Shown here piece by piece: positions 1 to 9,484 of a stretch of 64,000 nt of DNA. How positions within the stretch are numbered: position 1 is the first letter of the stretch; every line of letters starts with the position of its first letter. Under the pieces are notes generated by a model that worked only from the letters and a program-made list of their open reading frames with translations, was not told the origin of the DNA and searched no databases. The position numbers and the translations under genes were made by a program. The stretch lies in assembly GCA_021292105.1 (NCBI GenBank), contig CM037870.1, positions 66,021,018 through 66,085,017 on the forward strand. The letters are read 5' to 3'. Source of the DNA: Anadara kagoshimensis (Eukaryota > Mollusca > Bivalvia > Arcoida > Arcidae).

Positions 1-68
1 TAGAGGACGGACAAAATGGGGTTATATCCATATGTGTAGATTTTGGTTCAAGGATATTTGGCAATATA
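1..68 (+). pseudogene. Fragment of a second GT15 glycosyltransferase exon
   Basis: Positions 1 to about 66 match positions 8470-8535 of the GT15 gene in this window with about two mismatches. They encode the same segment, ending in the Trp-Gly-Tyr and Cys-Arg-Phe-Trp region. The match stops abruptly at about 67, where the tandem array begins, so this copy is broken on its 3' side. What lies left of the window edge cannot be seen. I infer a local gene duplication in which one copy was truncated. Confidence 0.75.
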
Positions 69-1665
69 GATATATAGATTTAGGCCATTGGTTCTAAGGT
101 CAAGGTCACAGATACGAAAGAAACCTGAAATGGTTCATTATCTTGAAAACTATTAACTTTTTGTATAAGCATGTATATGAGAAAGTTGTAGGTATTGATA
201 CAACGATCATTTTGATGTATTGTTATAGTAAAAGGTCATGGGTCCAAAGGTCAAGGTCACAGTAGCAAATCAATACCAAAATCGTTAATTATCTCGAAAA
301 CTATAAACTTTTTGTAGAGGCATGTATATTGGAATGTTATTGGATTTGATGTAACGATCATTTTGATACATAGATTTAGGTCATTGGTTTAAAGGTCAAG
401 GTCACAGATGCGAAAGAAACCTGAAATGGTCCATTATCTTGAAAACTATAAACTTTTTGTATAGTAAAAAGGTCATGGGTCCAAAGGTCAAGGTCGCAGT
501 AGCAAAACAATACCAAAATCGTTAATTATCTCGAAAACTATAAAGTTTTTGTATAGGCATGTATATTGGAATGTTGTTGGATTTGATGTATCGATCATTT
601 TGATATATAGATTTAGGTCATTGGTTCTAAGGTCAAGGTCACAGATGCGAAAGAAACCTGAAATGGTTCATTATCTTGAAAACTATTAACTTTTTGTATA
701 AGCATGTATATGAGAAAGTTGTAGGTATTGATACAACGACCATTTTGATGTATAGTAAAAGGTCATGGGTCCAAAGGTCAAGGTCACAGTAGCAAATCAA
801 TACCAAAATCGTTAATTATCTCGAAAACTATAAACTTTTTGTATAGGCATGTATATTGGAATGTTATTGGTTTTGATGTAACGATCATTTTAATACATAG
901 ATTTAGGTCATTGGTTTAAAGGTCAAGGTCACAGATGCGAAAGAAACCTGATATGCTTCATTATCTTGAAAACTATAAACTGTTTGTATAAGCATGTATA
1001 TTGGAATGTTCTAGGTATTGATATAACGATCATTTTGATATATAGATTAAGGTCATTGGTTCAAAGGTCAAGGTCACAGATGCGAAAGAATTCTGAAATG
1101 GTTCATTATCTTGAAAACTATGAACTGTTTGTATAAGCATGTATATAAAAAAGTTGTAGGTATTGATACAACGATCATTTTGATGTATAGAAAAGTGTCA
1201 TGGGTCCAAAGATCAAGGTCACAGTAGCAAAACAATACCAAAAAGGTTAATTATCTCGAAAACTATAAAGTATGTAAGGTATGTATATTGGAATGTTATT
1301 GGTTTTGATGTAACGATCATTTTGATACATAGATTTAGGTCATTGGTTTAAAGGTCAAGGTCAAAGATGCGAAAGAAACCTGAAATGGTTCATTATCTTG
1401 AAAACTATAAACTTTTTGTATAAGCATATATATTGGAATGTTGTAGGTATTGATACAACGATCATTTTGATGTATAGTAAAAGGTCATGGGTCCAAAGGT
1501 CAAGGCCACAGTAGCAAATCAATACCAAAATGCTTAAATATATTGAAAACCAAAACTTTTTGTATAGGCATGTACATTGGAATATTGTTGGTATTGATGT
1601 AACGATCATTTTGATATATAGATTAAGGTCATTGGTTCAAAGGTCAAGGTCACAGATGCGAAAGA
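69..1665 (+). repeat. Dimeric tandem array (about 270 bp) centred on AGGTCAAGGTCA
   Basis: Two related monomers of about 135-150 bp alternate. One follows 'cattggtt' with AGGTCAAGGTCACAGATGCG. The other follows 'catgggtcc' with AGGTCAAGGTCACAGTAGC. Each continues into 'ttatct(t/c)gaaaactataaac', 'tttttgtata' and 'aacgatcattttgat'. Twelve copies of the core occur (starting near 97, 248, 393, 485, 630, 775, 920, 1065, 1210, 1352, 1497 and 1641), nine of them exact. The same array resumes at 7165, so it was once continuous and was split by the element at 1669-7161. Confidence 0.9.
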
Positions 1666-1868
1666 ATATAGACTAGGCACATTTTTAGAAAAGACGTCGT
1701 TTTAAAGAGGAAGAGGCATTTTTTAGTAAAAGCAAACCATGTATCCTTCTTACCTAATTTGGGTGTGCTGAATCCGAAAATGGCGGATACCAAGCTGAAA
1801 AATTGCTCTAAGTAGGTCAAAATTTAAATACAAAATGGCCGCCAAAATCAAAATGCATTTTTGCATGG

Positions 1869-3622
1869 AAGTTGATATAGAAGTTGTTTTTGGTAGCAAC
1901 AAACAGCTATTAATCAAAGATTGTAATATTTCAAGGCTTACTTGGATGTTAATGAACAGAAAATTTAAACAAAATGTCTATGGGCCTTATTGCTCGCCTG
2001 AAAACACTGAAATTTTACTGGCAACAACACCTTCGTTGATTATCATACACAAAATTTTCTATGAAGTTAGATCTTGGCATGTTGATTATTTGTGCAACTT
2101 GGTGTTGTTATCTATTTATAATACTTTTAAAAAATAGGGTCAAAACACAAATTCGAAAAAAATATACTCCAAGGGTAACAACTCCTCTATGAATGATCGT
2201 ATTCTTACAAACATTGCTACTTAGTTTGTCATGTTCATTATTTATCAATGTATTGCTTTTATATAACACTAATAGTTTCCTAGCAACAAAACCAGCACAA
2301 TTGCAAAAAAAAAATTATTATTTTTCAGGGGAAATAACTCTGTAAAAAGGGGTTTGATATTTATGAAATCAAAAGACTTGGTATGCCGGTCAGCCTTCGT
2401 CTCAGGTAGTCTAGCGGCAAAGGTCATTATGAACAAATATTTGACTCATGAACGAAGTTCACATGTTTAACTTAAGCCAGTTTTAAAAATTTCGCTTTTG
2501 TTTTTGGATTGTAATTTAAACATAATACAGGCATGCTTCTATTTAATTCAATGAATTAAATATGACACATAACATGCTGAAACACTGATTCATGTAGTCT
2601 AGAGTGTGAATGAAATAGCTTACAAAATTGAAACCTGTGTTTTCACCAAATGCTTAAGATTTTTGTTCTTTTTTGCAGTGGAAGAGCAAAGTAAATGTTA
2701 CTACACTAGCCTTCCAAACCTATTTAGAGGTGTTAAGTCATCACCGAGCAACTCTAAGCTGCCTTTTTGCTAAAAAGGTGAACTTGCACTACAAAATGTT
2801 GATGTGAAGTTTGATATTTAACCATAGCAAAAGTAATACCACATTTGGTTTTATTAAAACTGGTAAGAAGTACGAAGGTTGAATGGTATACCGTAAGTCT
2901 TCTGTTCAAGGAGATTAGCGCCCATGCCCCTTTTCAACCCTTCTATCCGCAGACTATTTAAACCCGTGTATCCGAAGACCAGTGTAATTTTGTAAGTTAA
3001 TATCAACAAGGTATTACTTTAAAATAAATAGGACAAATGACTTGGCAAATGTAAAAATGGTGAAAATGCAGGATCCAATATTTGTACAAAACGGTCAGGC
3101 ACCTAAGGCTATCCATACTGATATGATAGCAACACTAGAGAAATATGCCCCTTCATAGACAAGAGTAGCATAATAAACAGGACAAGCAGAACATTAATGA
3201 AGACCCCAGTCATGGAAGGTATGCCACTGTTGCAACACCAGAAATGGTCAATAGAGCATTGTTTTCATTCCATTCATGGTAGCCGAAATCACCATTAGCT
3301 GCTCATTTTTGAGAAATCCTTTTCGTTCAAAAAGAAAAAAATGTTTTTGCAAAAATGTACTAAACATTTTCAAAATTTTGAAAGTATGGCCACTAATCAT
3401 TTTAAAATTGTGGAAACGTAAATAAAAACCATGGTATTGTTATGACTGACAGGTGAGTTACAGAAAATATAAGGGCAGTGAGTTGGCATTTCACAGAGAA
3501 GAGTACATCCCATTCTGACATCCTGCAAGAAGAAAGGTTTGGCCTGTTGGGCTTCTAGCAATTAATCGGAAGCACAAAAGATCCACTTTGTCGCGTGTTA
3601 ATCTAAACATTTTAGTGGTAGA
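1869..3622. other. Element interior with no recognised gene
   Basis: AT-rich sequence inside the TIR element. The open frame at about 1835-2137 starts in the left TIR repeat, has no recognisable domain, and I regard it as chance. I see no RNA gene here. Confidence 0.5.
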
Positions 3623-4692
3623 TTCTGTTAGCTCAAAAAATACGGCATACCAGAGAAATTGATCCAAATGGTAAAAGCACTTTACGAAGACTTTCAGTGT
3701 TCAGTAATAGAAGAAAACGACACAACAGCCCCTTTTCCCGTTCTTACTGGCGTTAAACAAGGCTGCTGCATGTCAGGATTCCTATTCCTTCTAGTTATAG
3801 ACTGGGTGATGCAGCAGACAACAAAGGAAGAACGCACCGGAATTCGATGGCACTTCAGCACCATACTAGAAGACCTCGACTTTGCGGACGACATTGCTCT
3901 GCTCTCATCCACAATGTGCCATCTACAGTGCAAAACAACAAAGCTTGAAGATAACTCAGCTAAAGTTGGTCTGAAGCTGAATGCCAAGAAATGTAAAGTG
4001 TTGAAGGTTAACAGCAAGAGTGACACCAGCCTGCATGTTGGAAATAGTGAAGTAGAAGAAGTTGATAACTTCACCTATTTGGGAGCCAATGTCACCAAGG
4101 ATGGCGGAGGCACAGCCGACATCAAGAAGAGGATAGCGATGGCTGGTACATCCTTTCGAAGGCTAGACAGTATTTGGAAGGCTACAAACATTAGCAGAAA
4201 AGTAAAAGTCTCTCTTTTCAAAAGCCTTGTTCTCTCCGTATTACTATATGGATGCGAGACATGGAAGCTTACCAAGACAGAGGAAAAGAAGATCGACTCC
4301 TTCCAAACAAAATGCCTAAGGAGGATCCTTAAGATCAGTTGGCAGCAAAGAACAACAAACCAGACTGTATTGGAGATGGCAGAGACGTGTAACATCAGCA
4401 AAGAGATAAGAAGAAGGAGATGGAACTGGATAGGCCATATCCTAAGAAAAGATATATCAAATGACTGTGCTGTGGCACTAGGGTGGACGCCAGAAGGAAG
4501 AAGAAAGCGGGGACGGCCAAAGACAACGTGGCGAAGGATGGTGGAAGTTGAGAGAAATGAGGCGGGATGGAAATCTTGGAGCCTAGTGCGTCGAGAAGCT
4601 GCAGACCGCAACAAGTGGAGAGCGAATGTTCAGGCCTTATGTGCCTCCTGGCACGGAGAGAATTAAGTTAAGTAAGTAAGTTCTGTTAGCTC
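3623..4692 (+). mobile_element. 5'-truncated non-LTR retrotransposon with 12-bp target duplication
   Basis: The body (3635-4680) is flanked by perfect 12-bp direct repeats TTCTGTTAGCTC at 3623-3634 and 4681-4692. It starts abruptly inside a reverse-transcriptase frame and ends just after the stop codon in an (AAGT)-type tail (aagttaagtaagtaag), not poly(A). This is the classic outcome of target-primed reverse transcription that stopped early. The open frame has no stops across the whole insert, which suggests a fairly recent insertion. Confidence 0.92.
3635..4666 (+). CDS. Non-LTR reverse transcriptase, C-terminal part
   Basis: About 343 codons are open from the left target-site repeat to a TAA. 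The frame enters within the RT palm: a YGIPEKLI-like segment, then GVKQGC (motif B region), then the catalytic FADD box at 3881-3892. After the RT come a YLGANV-type segment, a LLYGCETW box and an arginine-rich stretch with IGHILRK and GRPKTTWRR. The last two are usual in the C-terminus of one group of invertebrate LINEs, whose clade I do not assign. The endonuclease and N-terminal RT motifs are missing, so the product cannot be active. There is no credible promoter or start: the first ATG in frame is at 3668. Treat it as a dead but uninterrupted fragment. A decayed relative lies at about 28480-28725. Confidence 0.88.
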   Translation, partial: KKYGIPEKLIQMVKALYEDFQCSVIEENDTTAPFPVLTGVKQGCCMSGFLFLLVIDWVMQQTTKEERTGIRWHFSTILEDLDFADDIALLSSTMCHLQCKTTKLEDNSAKVGLKLNAKKCKVLKVNSKSDTSLHVGNSEVEEVDNFTYLGANVTKDGGGTADIKKRIAMAGTSFRRLDSIWKATNISRKVKVSLFKSLVLSVLLYGCETWKLTKTEEKKIDSFQTKCLRRILKISWQQRTTNQTVLEMAETCNISKEIRRRRWNWIGHILRKDISNDCAVALGWTPEGRRKRGRPKTTWRRMVEVERNEAGWKSWSLVRREAADRNKWRANVQALCASWHGEN

Positions 4693-5687
4693 TCATAAGA
4701 GCTTTGTTTCTATGGAGGTAAAGTGGGTCCATTATCTCATCCCAGAGTCCAAACCAGTCTAAACAATAAAAACGCCCTGGTTCACCTCCGCCCAAGAAGA
4801 CTGAGAAAGACTGTTCCATCATATGTAAAGGTTATGACCACGGTTAACTTAGATACTGATGGTATTCTGATGGTACATGTAGATTATTTCCAAAAGGGAC
4901 AAAAATAAATGGCACATAATTTGAATTACTTTTGAGGCGGTTACGGAAAAATATTCAAATCAAGTGTTGTGGAAAACTCAGTAAAGGTGTCTTAGTCCAC
5001 TGACACAATTGCCTTGACTGCAATTAACGATTGTGGTTTTAAATTTTAAATTGAGTGACCAACTATTTGCTTAAGCTTCCACGTCAGTCTTGCCATTTAC
5101 ATTACCCAGTTTTATAGTTAGATGATGGTGATACATATTCATTGGAGGACTTTCTGAATTTTCAAGAAAATGAACAATTTAAAAGTTGCATTGAACTCCT
5201 TAAACATCGCTGGCAAAACGTTATAGAGACAGATACTATGTTGTAAAATAATGCAATATTACCGTCAAAATTCAAACCACTACATATGAGGTTCACAACG
5301 TATCAATTGATATATGTTTTTAAGTAATGGTTGTGATTCTACCTATGAAAGCAATATCATTCTTAAAAGTTTGACGCATGATGACACGCATAGTAATTTG
5401 GTATTTTGACATTGGCAACCATGGGTTCTACATACAATTTTGCAAGAACGTGTGGCAAACTCTGTATAAAAGGGTGTTCTGGAATAGGTTCTTTTTGTAT
5501 TTCAAACACAAGTTTCGATTTTGACTGTTAATTTCACACCATGATCTGAATGAAGCAGTATTTTAGTATGGTTTTGGTTATGAACTCAATTTATTAGTCA
5601 TGTAGATTTATCAGTGTACTATGCAAAAGGCACACATAATGAGCAAACACTTAACTGTAGCCTCCACTTTATTTTTAGAAATTGTTT
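4693..5687. other. Noncoding stretch, nothing recognised
   Basis: Interior of the 5.5-kb TIR element between the LINE insertion and the hammerhead-bearing repeats. I see no supported gene or repeat family here. Confidence 0.5.
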
Positions 5688-5719
5688 TAATTACATATTA
5701 TACAAGTTTTAATTTTACA

Positions 5720-5763
5720 GCACTAGACGGCCGTTTCGGAATACAATTCCTCATCAGTAGTGC
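5720..5763 (-). ncRNA. Hammerhead self-cleaving ribozyme (type I, minimal stem III)
   Basis: Read on the minus strand the order is: stem I strand GCACUA; core CUGAUGA; stem II GGAAU with loop UGU and AUUCC; core GAAA; a self-complementary CGGCCG; then UC and stem I return strand UAGUGC. Stem I pairs over 6 bp and stem II over 5 bp. Stem III is ACGG/CCGU with no loop bases, so it would fold best as a dimer, as described for hammerheads of Penelope-like elements and animal retrozymes. Cleavage is expected after the C of GUC. All core residues are present. Confidence 0.88.
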
Positions 5764-6058
5764 TTGGACCAAAGTTATAAAAGCAAAATTATTTTGAAGA
5801 TGTTGAAAAGCTACCCAAAGGACCAAAATATATTTTACCAAATTAAGCTAAGGAAATACTTTGCATGAGGGAGTAAACCTTAGTTTTTGAGAAATTTCAA
5901 ATTTTAACTTGCAGGAAATTTAGACAATTATAGTATATTTCTGACAATAATACGAAATTATTGCCTACTGAGTTGGTGATATCCTCGGGGCACCAGCCAC
6001 CAGCAGAGATATCGGCTCAGGGGTTTAAATTACATATTATACCAGTTTTAATTTTACA

Positions 6059-6100
6059 GCACTAGACAGCCGTTTCGGAATACAATTCCTCATCAGTAGT
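6059..6100 (-). ncRNA. Hammerhead ribozyme, second copy
   Basis: It has the same core as the copy at 5720-5763 (CUGAUGA, a 5-bp stem II with UGU loop, GAAA, GUC). Stem III is ACGG/CUGU, with one G-U wobble from a single base change. Stem I is shorter (ACUA/UAGU) because the outer sequence differs. The conserved core is intact, so activity is plausible. Confidence 0.82.
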
Positions 6101-6269
6101 CATCATCATGGACCAAAGTTATGAAAGCAAAATTATTTTGAAGATGTTGAAAAAATTAGGTTTAAACATTTATACTTTAGTTAAGCCTTTTTCATTTTAA
6201 TTTAACAACCTCAAGTCTGCAACTTAGCTGAAAAGTTACAAAGTACCATCTTTTGCTAAAACATGCAAC

Positions 6270-7140
6270 TTAAATAACACTGAGAAATTATATGCCAATA
6301 AATTGAAACAGTCGCCATTTTATTTTCGGAATTATGGACTCAAAAGCTAAAAATTTTACTTGGTATCCGTCATTTTTTAAAAATTCAGCAAACTCGAAGT
6401 ATGTCAAATTAAGCATGTTGCTAACTTTTACTAAAATTTGAAACCCCAAGTAACATTTTTTGCATTGGTGCACTATAAATTTAAGTCGCCATTTTGTTTT
6501 TGGAATTATGGGTTCAAAAACTCAATATTGAGCTGGTATCTGTCATTCATGAATTCGGGATCCTCAAATTATGTTAAATAAATCATGTTACCAACTTTTA
6601 CTAAAATTTGAAACCCCAAGTAACATTTTTGCATTGGTACACCATAAATTTTAGCCGCCATTTTGTTTTTGGAATTATAGGTTAAAAAATTTAAAACTGA
6701 CCTTGGTATCCACCATTTTTGGATATGGCATCCTCGAATTGTGTTAAATTAATCATGTTACTAACTTTTACCAAAATTTGTCAACCCAAGTAACATTTTT
6801 TTGCATTGATAAACCATTAATTTTAGCCGCCATTTTGTTTTTGGAATTATGGGTTTAAAAACTCAAAATTGAGCTTGGTATCCGCCATTTTTAAATTCAG
6901 CACACTCGAATTATGTTAAATAAATCATGTTACCAACTTTTACTAAAATTTGTCAACCCAAGTAACATTTTTTGCATTGGTAAACCATTAATTTTAGCCG
7001 CCATTTTGTTTTTGGAATTATGGGTTTAAAAACTCAAAATTGAGCGTGGTATCCGCCATTTTTGAATTCAGCACCCTCGAATTATGTTAGTAAAGCATGT
7101 TACCAACTTTTACTAAAAAATGCCACTTCAAGTCACATTT
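6270..7140 (-). repeat. Five tandem copies of a ~172-bp TIR sub-repeat
   Basis: A unit containing GCCGCCATTTTG, 'gtttttggaattatggg', 'ttggtatccgccattttt' and 'aaccaacttttactaaaatttg' recurs at intervals of about 170-174 bp (copies near 6311, 6485, 6655, 6827 and 6998). The left end of the same transposon has only one inverted copy (about 1770-1860), so the right TIR has been amplified in tandem. Confidence 0.85.
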
Positions 7141-7164
7141 TCTGAATTTGTTCCTAGTCTAATA

Positions 7165-7705
7165 CTGAAATGGTTCATTATCTTGAAAACTATGAACTTT
7201 ATGTATAAGCATGTATATGAGAAAGTTGTAGGTATTGATACAACGATCATTTTGATGTATGTATAGGTCATGGGTCCAAAGGTCAAGGTCACAGCAGCAA
7301 ATCAATAGCAAAATCGTTAATTATCTCAAAAACTAATAACTTTTTGTATAGGGATTTATATAAGAATATTGTTGGTATTGATAGAAAAAAGGTCATGGGT
7401 CCAAAGGTCAAGGCCACAATAGCAAACAAGACCAAAATCTTTAATTATCTTGAAAACTATAAACTTTTTGTATAGACATGTATATTGGATATTATTCATA
7501 TCATTGTGATGTATAGAAAAAGGTCATGGGTCCAAAGGTCAAGGTCACGGTTTCAAAACAATACCAAAAAGGTTAATTATCTCGAAAACTATAAACTTTT
7601 TGTATAGGCATGTATATTAGAATATTGTTGGTATTGATGCAGTGATCATTTTAATATAGATTATGGTCATTGGTTCGAAAGTCAATGTCACAGATGCGAG
7701 TTGCA
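7165..7705 (+). repeat. Continuation of the AGGTCAAGGTCA dimeric array
   Basis: The monomers seen at 69-1665 resume directly after the ATA duplication, with cores near 7280, 7405 (AGGTCAAGGCCA) and 7536 and a decayed one near 7680. The array then gives way to a 'gcaagtttcataaatatctaaat' sequence and a 'ggtgagcggtacaggccc' segment at about 7690-7805. Confidence 0.85.
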
Positions 7706-7813
7706 AGTTTCATAAATATCTAAATATCCACATCAGAAATATTGCTCCTTAAATGTGGTATTTATTGTGTTTACGGCCCAGGTGAGCGGTACAGGCCCTA
7801 TTGTGCCTCTTGT

Positions 7814-8048
7814 TAATATATAGATAGATCAAGCTTTTATTTTTGTTATTGTCTGATTATTTGTAAAATATTACCATAATTCTCTCCAATTTTTTAAATG
7901 GGGCACGGAAAATATATTTTCTAGATATAGGATATAAATCTTCTAGATGACTGCAGATAATTCTGTGCAGGTCAATGTTCAGGTCAATGTTCCCGGTAAT
8001 TTTGTACCTTTTCCTTTGTGATAGGTAAATCTGCACGTGTCATTATAG
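7814..8048 (+). repeat. 235-bp direct duplication, upstream copy
   Basis: Starting at 'taatatatagatagatcaagc', this stretch is repeated at 9250-9484 with high identity. The two copies bracket the GT15 exon. It lies directly upstream of the splice-acceptor-like tract at 8095-8114, so it would be intron or promoter sequence of the gene. Confidence 0.85.
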
Positions 8049-8094
8049 AATATTTATTTACCTTTCTTATTGCCATTATTATTATTTAATACAC

Positions 8095-8114
8095 TTTTTA
8101 TGTTTCTATTGCAG
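8095..8114 (+). promoter_or_regulatory. Probable splice acceptor of the GT15 gene
   Basis: A pyrimidine-rich run ending in TTGCAG stands just before the coding exon. The open frame upstream of it has no ATG apart from one inside the tract itself. I infer that the exon starts at 8115 and that a 5' exon lies further upstream, not identified here. Confidence 0.5.
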
Positions 8115-8156
8115 ACAATAACAGGGGAATGTCGACCAAATTTATCCCACTTTACA

Positions 8157-8987
8157 ATGATTATTATCATATCCACATTATTTATAACTATTTCATGGCG
8201 TCTCATAAAAAGTTCAGAAAATCAAATGAAAAGTTCAGAAAATAGAATTGGCATTGGTATTCTAGTGGATTGGGAAGATAAATGGAAGGTCCATAAATTA
8301 TCGAGAATGATAAGATCAATTGGCTTTTTTAATACTACAGATATACTACTATTCAGTGACACAAAACCAAATCCAAACATCAACCAGAACATAACACATC
8401 ATAAAATTCATTACGTTCCAATAAAGTTTAACTTCCCGCCAGGATTTAATAGCAGTGCAAAATCACCTTATAGAAAACGGACAAAATGGGGTTATATCCA
8501 TATGTGTAGATTTTGGTTCAAGGATATTTGGCAATATCCAATCGTACAAAGATATAAGTATTTAATGAGGTTCGACACAGATTCCTGTATGCTTAAGAAA
8601 ACATTTAAGCTTAGGCTTGACGATAAATATAAATATTTACATGGCAAGAGCATGTTCGAATCCAGCTTTATCAATGATTTGAATAAAACCATTTTTCAGT
8701 ATATATCCAAACATAACATTATTCCAAAAAATCCGGATTTGTTTAAAATTTATAAGGAAACAAAAGGAAAATTACCAATGTGGTATAACAACGTTGAAAT
8801 AACTGACACTAGTTTTATGCTGTCTTCGGAAGTTCAACAATTTATGGAAATGATTGATCATACACATGGGCAGTATAAATACAGATGGGGAGATGCGCCA
8901 TTGCGTTATGCAACAATAGCGCTATTCACATCACCAGGTGAGGTTGTATCACTTGGTATGGGTAACAGTTATAGACATCCTTGTTGA
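8157..8987 (+). CDS. GT15-family glycosyltransferase (Kre2/Mnt1-like), type II membrane protein
   Basis: 276 residues from the ATG at 8157, with an open exon probably starting at 8115. Residues 1-14 (MIIIISTLFITISW) form a short hydrophobic signal anchor, as in Golgi type II enzymes. Family marks of GT15 follow in order: WGYIHMCRFW; YKYLMRFDTDSCM, at the place of the usual WRVEPxVxFxC box and with Asp for Glu; YNNVEITDTSF, with the conserved Glu; RWGDAPLRYATIALF; and a closing GNSYRHPC, like the family's GYxHxP ending. GT15 enzymes use GDP-mannose to add alpha-1,2-mannose to glycans in the Golgi. They are best known in fungi, and the donor and acceptor here are not shown. The protein is short for the family, mainly in the stem. 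N-glycosylation sites (NTT, NIT, NSS, NKT) are present. The start at 8157 is chosen because it begins the anchor. A broken copy is at 1-68. Confidence 0.82.
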   Translation: MIIIISTLFITISWRLIKSSENQMKSSENRIGIGILVDWEDKWKVHKLSRMIRSIGFFNTTDILLFSDTKPNPNINQNITHHKIHYVPIKFNFPPGFNSSAKSPYRKRTKWGYIHMCRFWFKDIWQYPIVQRYKYLMRFDTDSCMLKKTFKLRLDDKYKYLHGKSMFESSFINDLNKTIFQYISKHNIIPKNPDLFKIYKETKGKLPMWYNNVEITDTSFMLSSEVQQFMEMIDHTHGQYKYRWGDAPLRYATIALFTSPGEVVSLGMGNSYRHPC

Positions 8988-9104
8988 TGATATATCCGAT
9001 TTTTGTGCGGTACTATAATAATTCGAGTATAATTATTTTTCACATTTGAACAAACTGAATCGGTTGTAGATACTATGATGTACCATTTGAGTTCAAATAA
9101 AAAA

Positions 9105-9240
9105 GAATCATATTTCAAAATCCCAAAGCAAAGTAAACATTTTGAAACTGGCAAATGAGGTAAAACAAGTGTTCTTCCGCCAGAGAATGGAGTCCGGATG
9201 CTCATGAAGGGTAATAATCTAACTCTCATGCTTGAATAGC
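9105..9240 (+). repeat. Dispersed repeat, copy 1 (related to 18993 and 21046)
   Basis: The run 'aaagcaaagtaaac', 'ttttgaaactggcaaat', 'cttccgccagagaa' and 'gaagggtaa' matches 18993-19112 and 21046-21185 in the same orientation. The third copy adjoins a Penelope-like element, so I infer that all three are terminal pieces of such elements. Confidence 0.65.
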
Positions 9241-9249
9241 TCCAGTTTT

Positions 9250-9484
9250 TAATATATAGATAGATCAAGCTTTTATTTTTGTTATTGTCTGATTACTGGT
9301 AAACTATTACCATAATTCTCTCCAATCTTTTAAATGGGGCACGAAAAATATATTTTCTTCATAACTAAAGCTAGATATAGGATATAAATCTTCCAGATGT
9401 GTGCAGTCAATGTTCAGGTCAATGTTCCGGGTAATTTTGTACCTTTTCCTTTGTGATAGGTAAATCTGCACGTGTCATTATAGG
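9250..9484 (+). repeat. 235-bp direct duplication, downstream copy
   Basis: Partner of 7814-8048. It has the same order of 'tagatagatcaagc', 'ctctccaat', 'aatggggcac', 'gtcaatgttcaggtcaatg' and 'ctgcacgtgtcattata', with a small insertion (cataactaaag). No exon follows it, so the duplicated block did not include, or has since lost, the coding part. Confidence 0.85.

Larger units (their letters stand above)
5688..6151 (-). mobile_element. Retrozyme-like unit: two direct repeats each carrying a hammerhead ribozyme
   Basis: A block of about 125 bp at 5688-5812 is repeated at about 6027-6151 in the same orientation. Each block carries a complete hammerhead core on the minus strand, and the two cores are 339 bp apart. 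Non-coding retroelements with direct hammerhead repeats and a monomer of a few hundred bases are known as retrozymes and are reported from bivalves and other animals. The spacing and the lack of an ORF fit that class. An inverted, damaged relative is at about 39830-40110. Confidence 0.7.
1669..7161. mobile_element. 5.5-kb DNA-transposon-like element with TIRs and ATA target duplication
   Basis: The left end TAGACTAGG (from 1669) and right end CCTAGTCTA (to 7161) are inverted. The similarity continues inward for roughly 200 bp: a block GGCATTTTTTAGTAAAAG at 1715-1732 has its exact inverse at 7107-7124, followed on both sides by a 'gggtgctgaat' and 'aaaatggcggatacca' stretch. Both ends are flanked by ATA (1666-1668 and 7162-7164). 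Removing the element with one ATA rejoins a normal array monomer (gaaaga-ATA-ctgaaatgg). No transposase ORF is visible, so it looks non-autonomous. It has taken up a LINE (3635-4680) and a retrozyme-like unit (about 5688-6151). The superfamily is not clear: a 3-bp TSD would fit several, but ATA is not the usual Harbinger TWA. Confidence 0.75.

Noticed and set aside
1835-2137. 100-codon frame on the plus strand
   Set aside because: It begins inside the transposon terminus and has no homology I recognise.
3694-4614. Minus-strand frames opposite the LINE RT
   Set aside because: They are mirror frames of a clear plus-strand RT.
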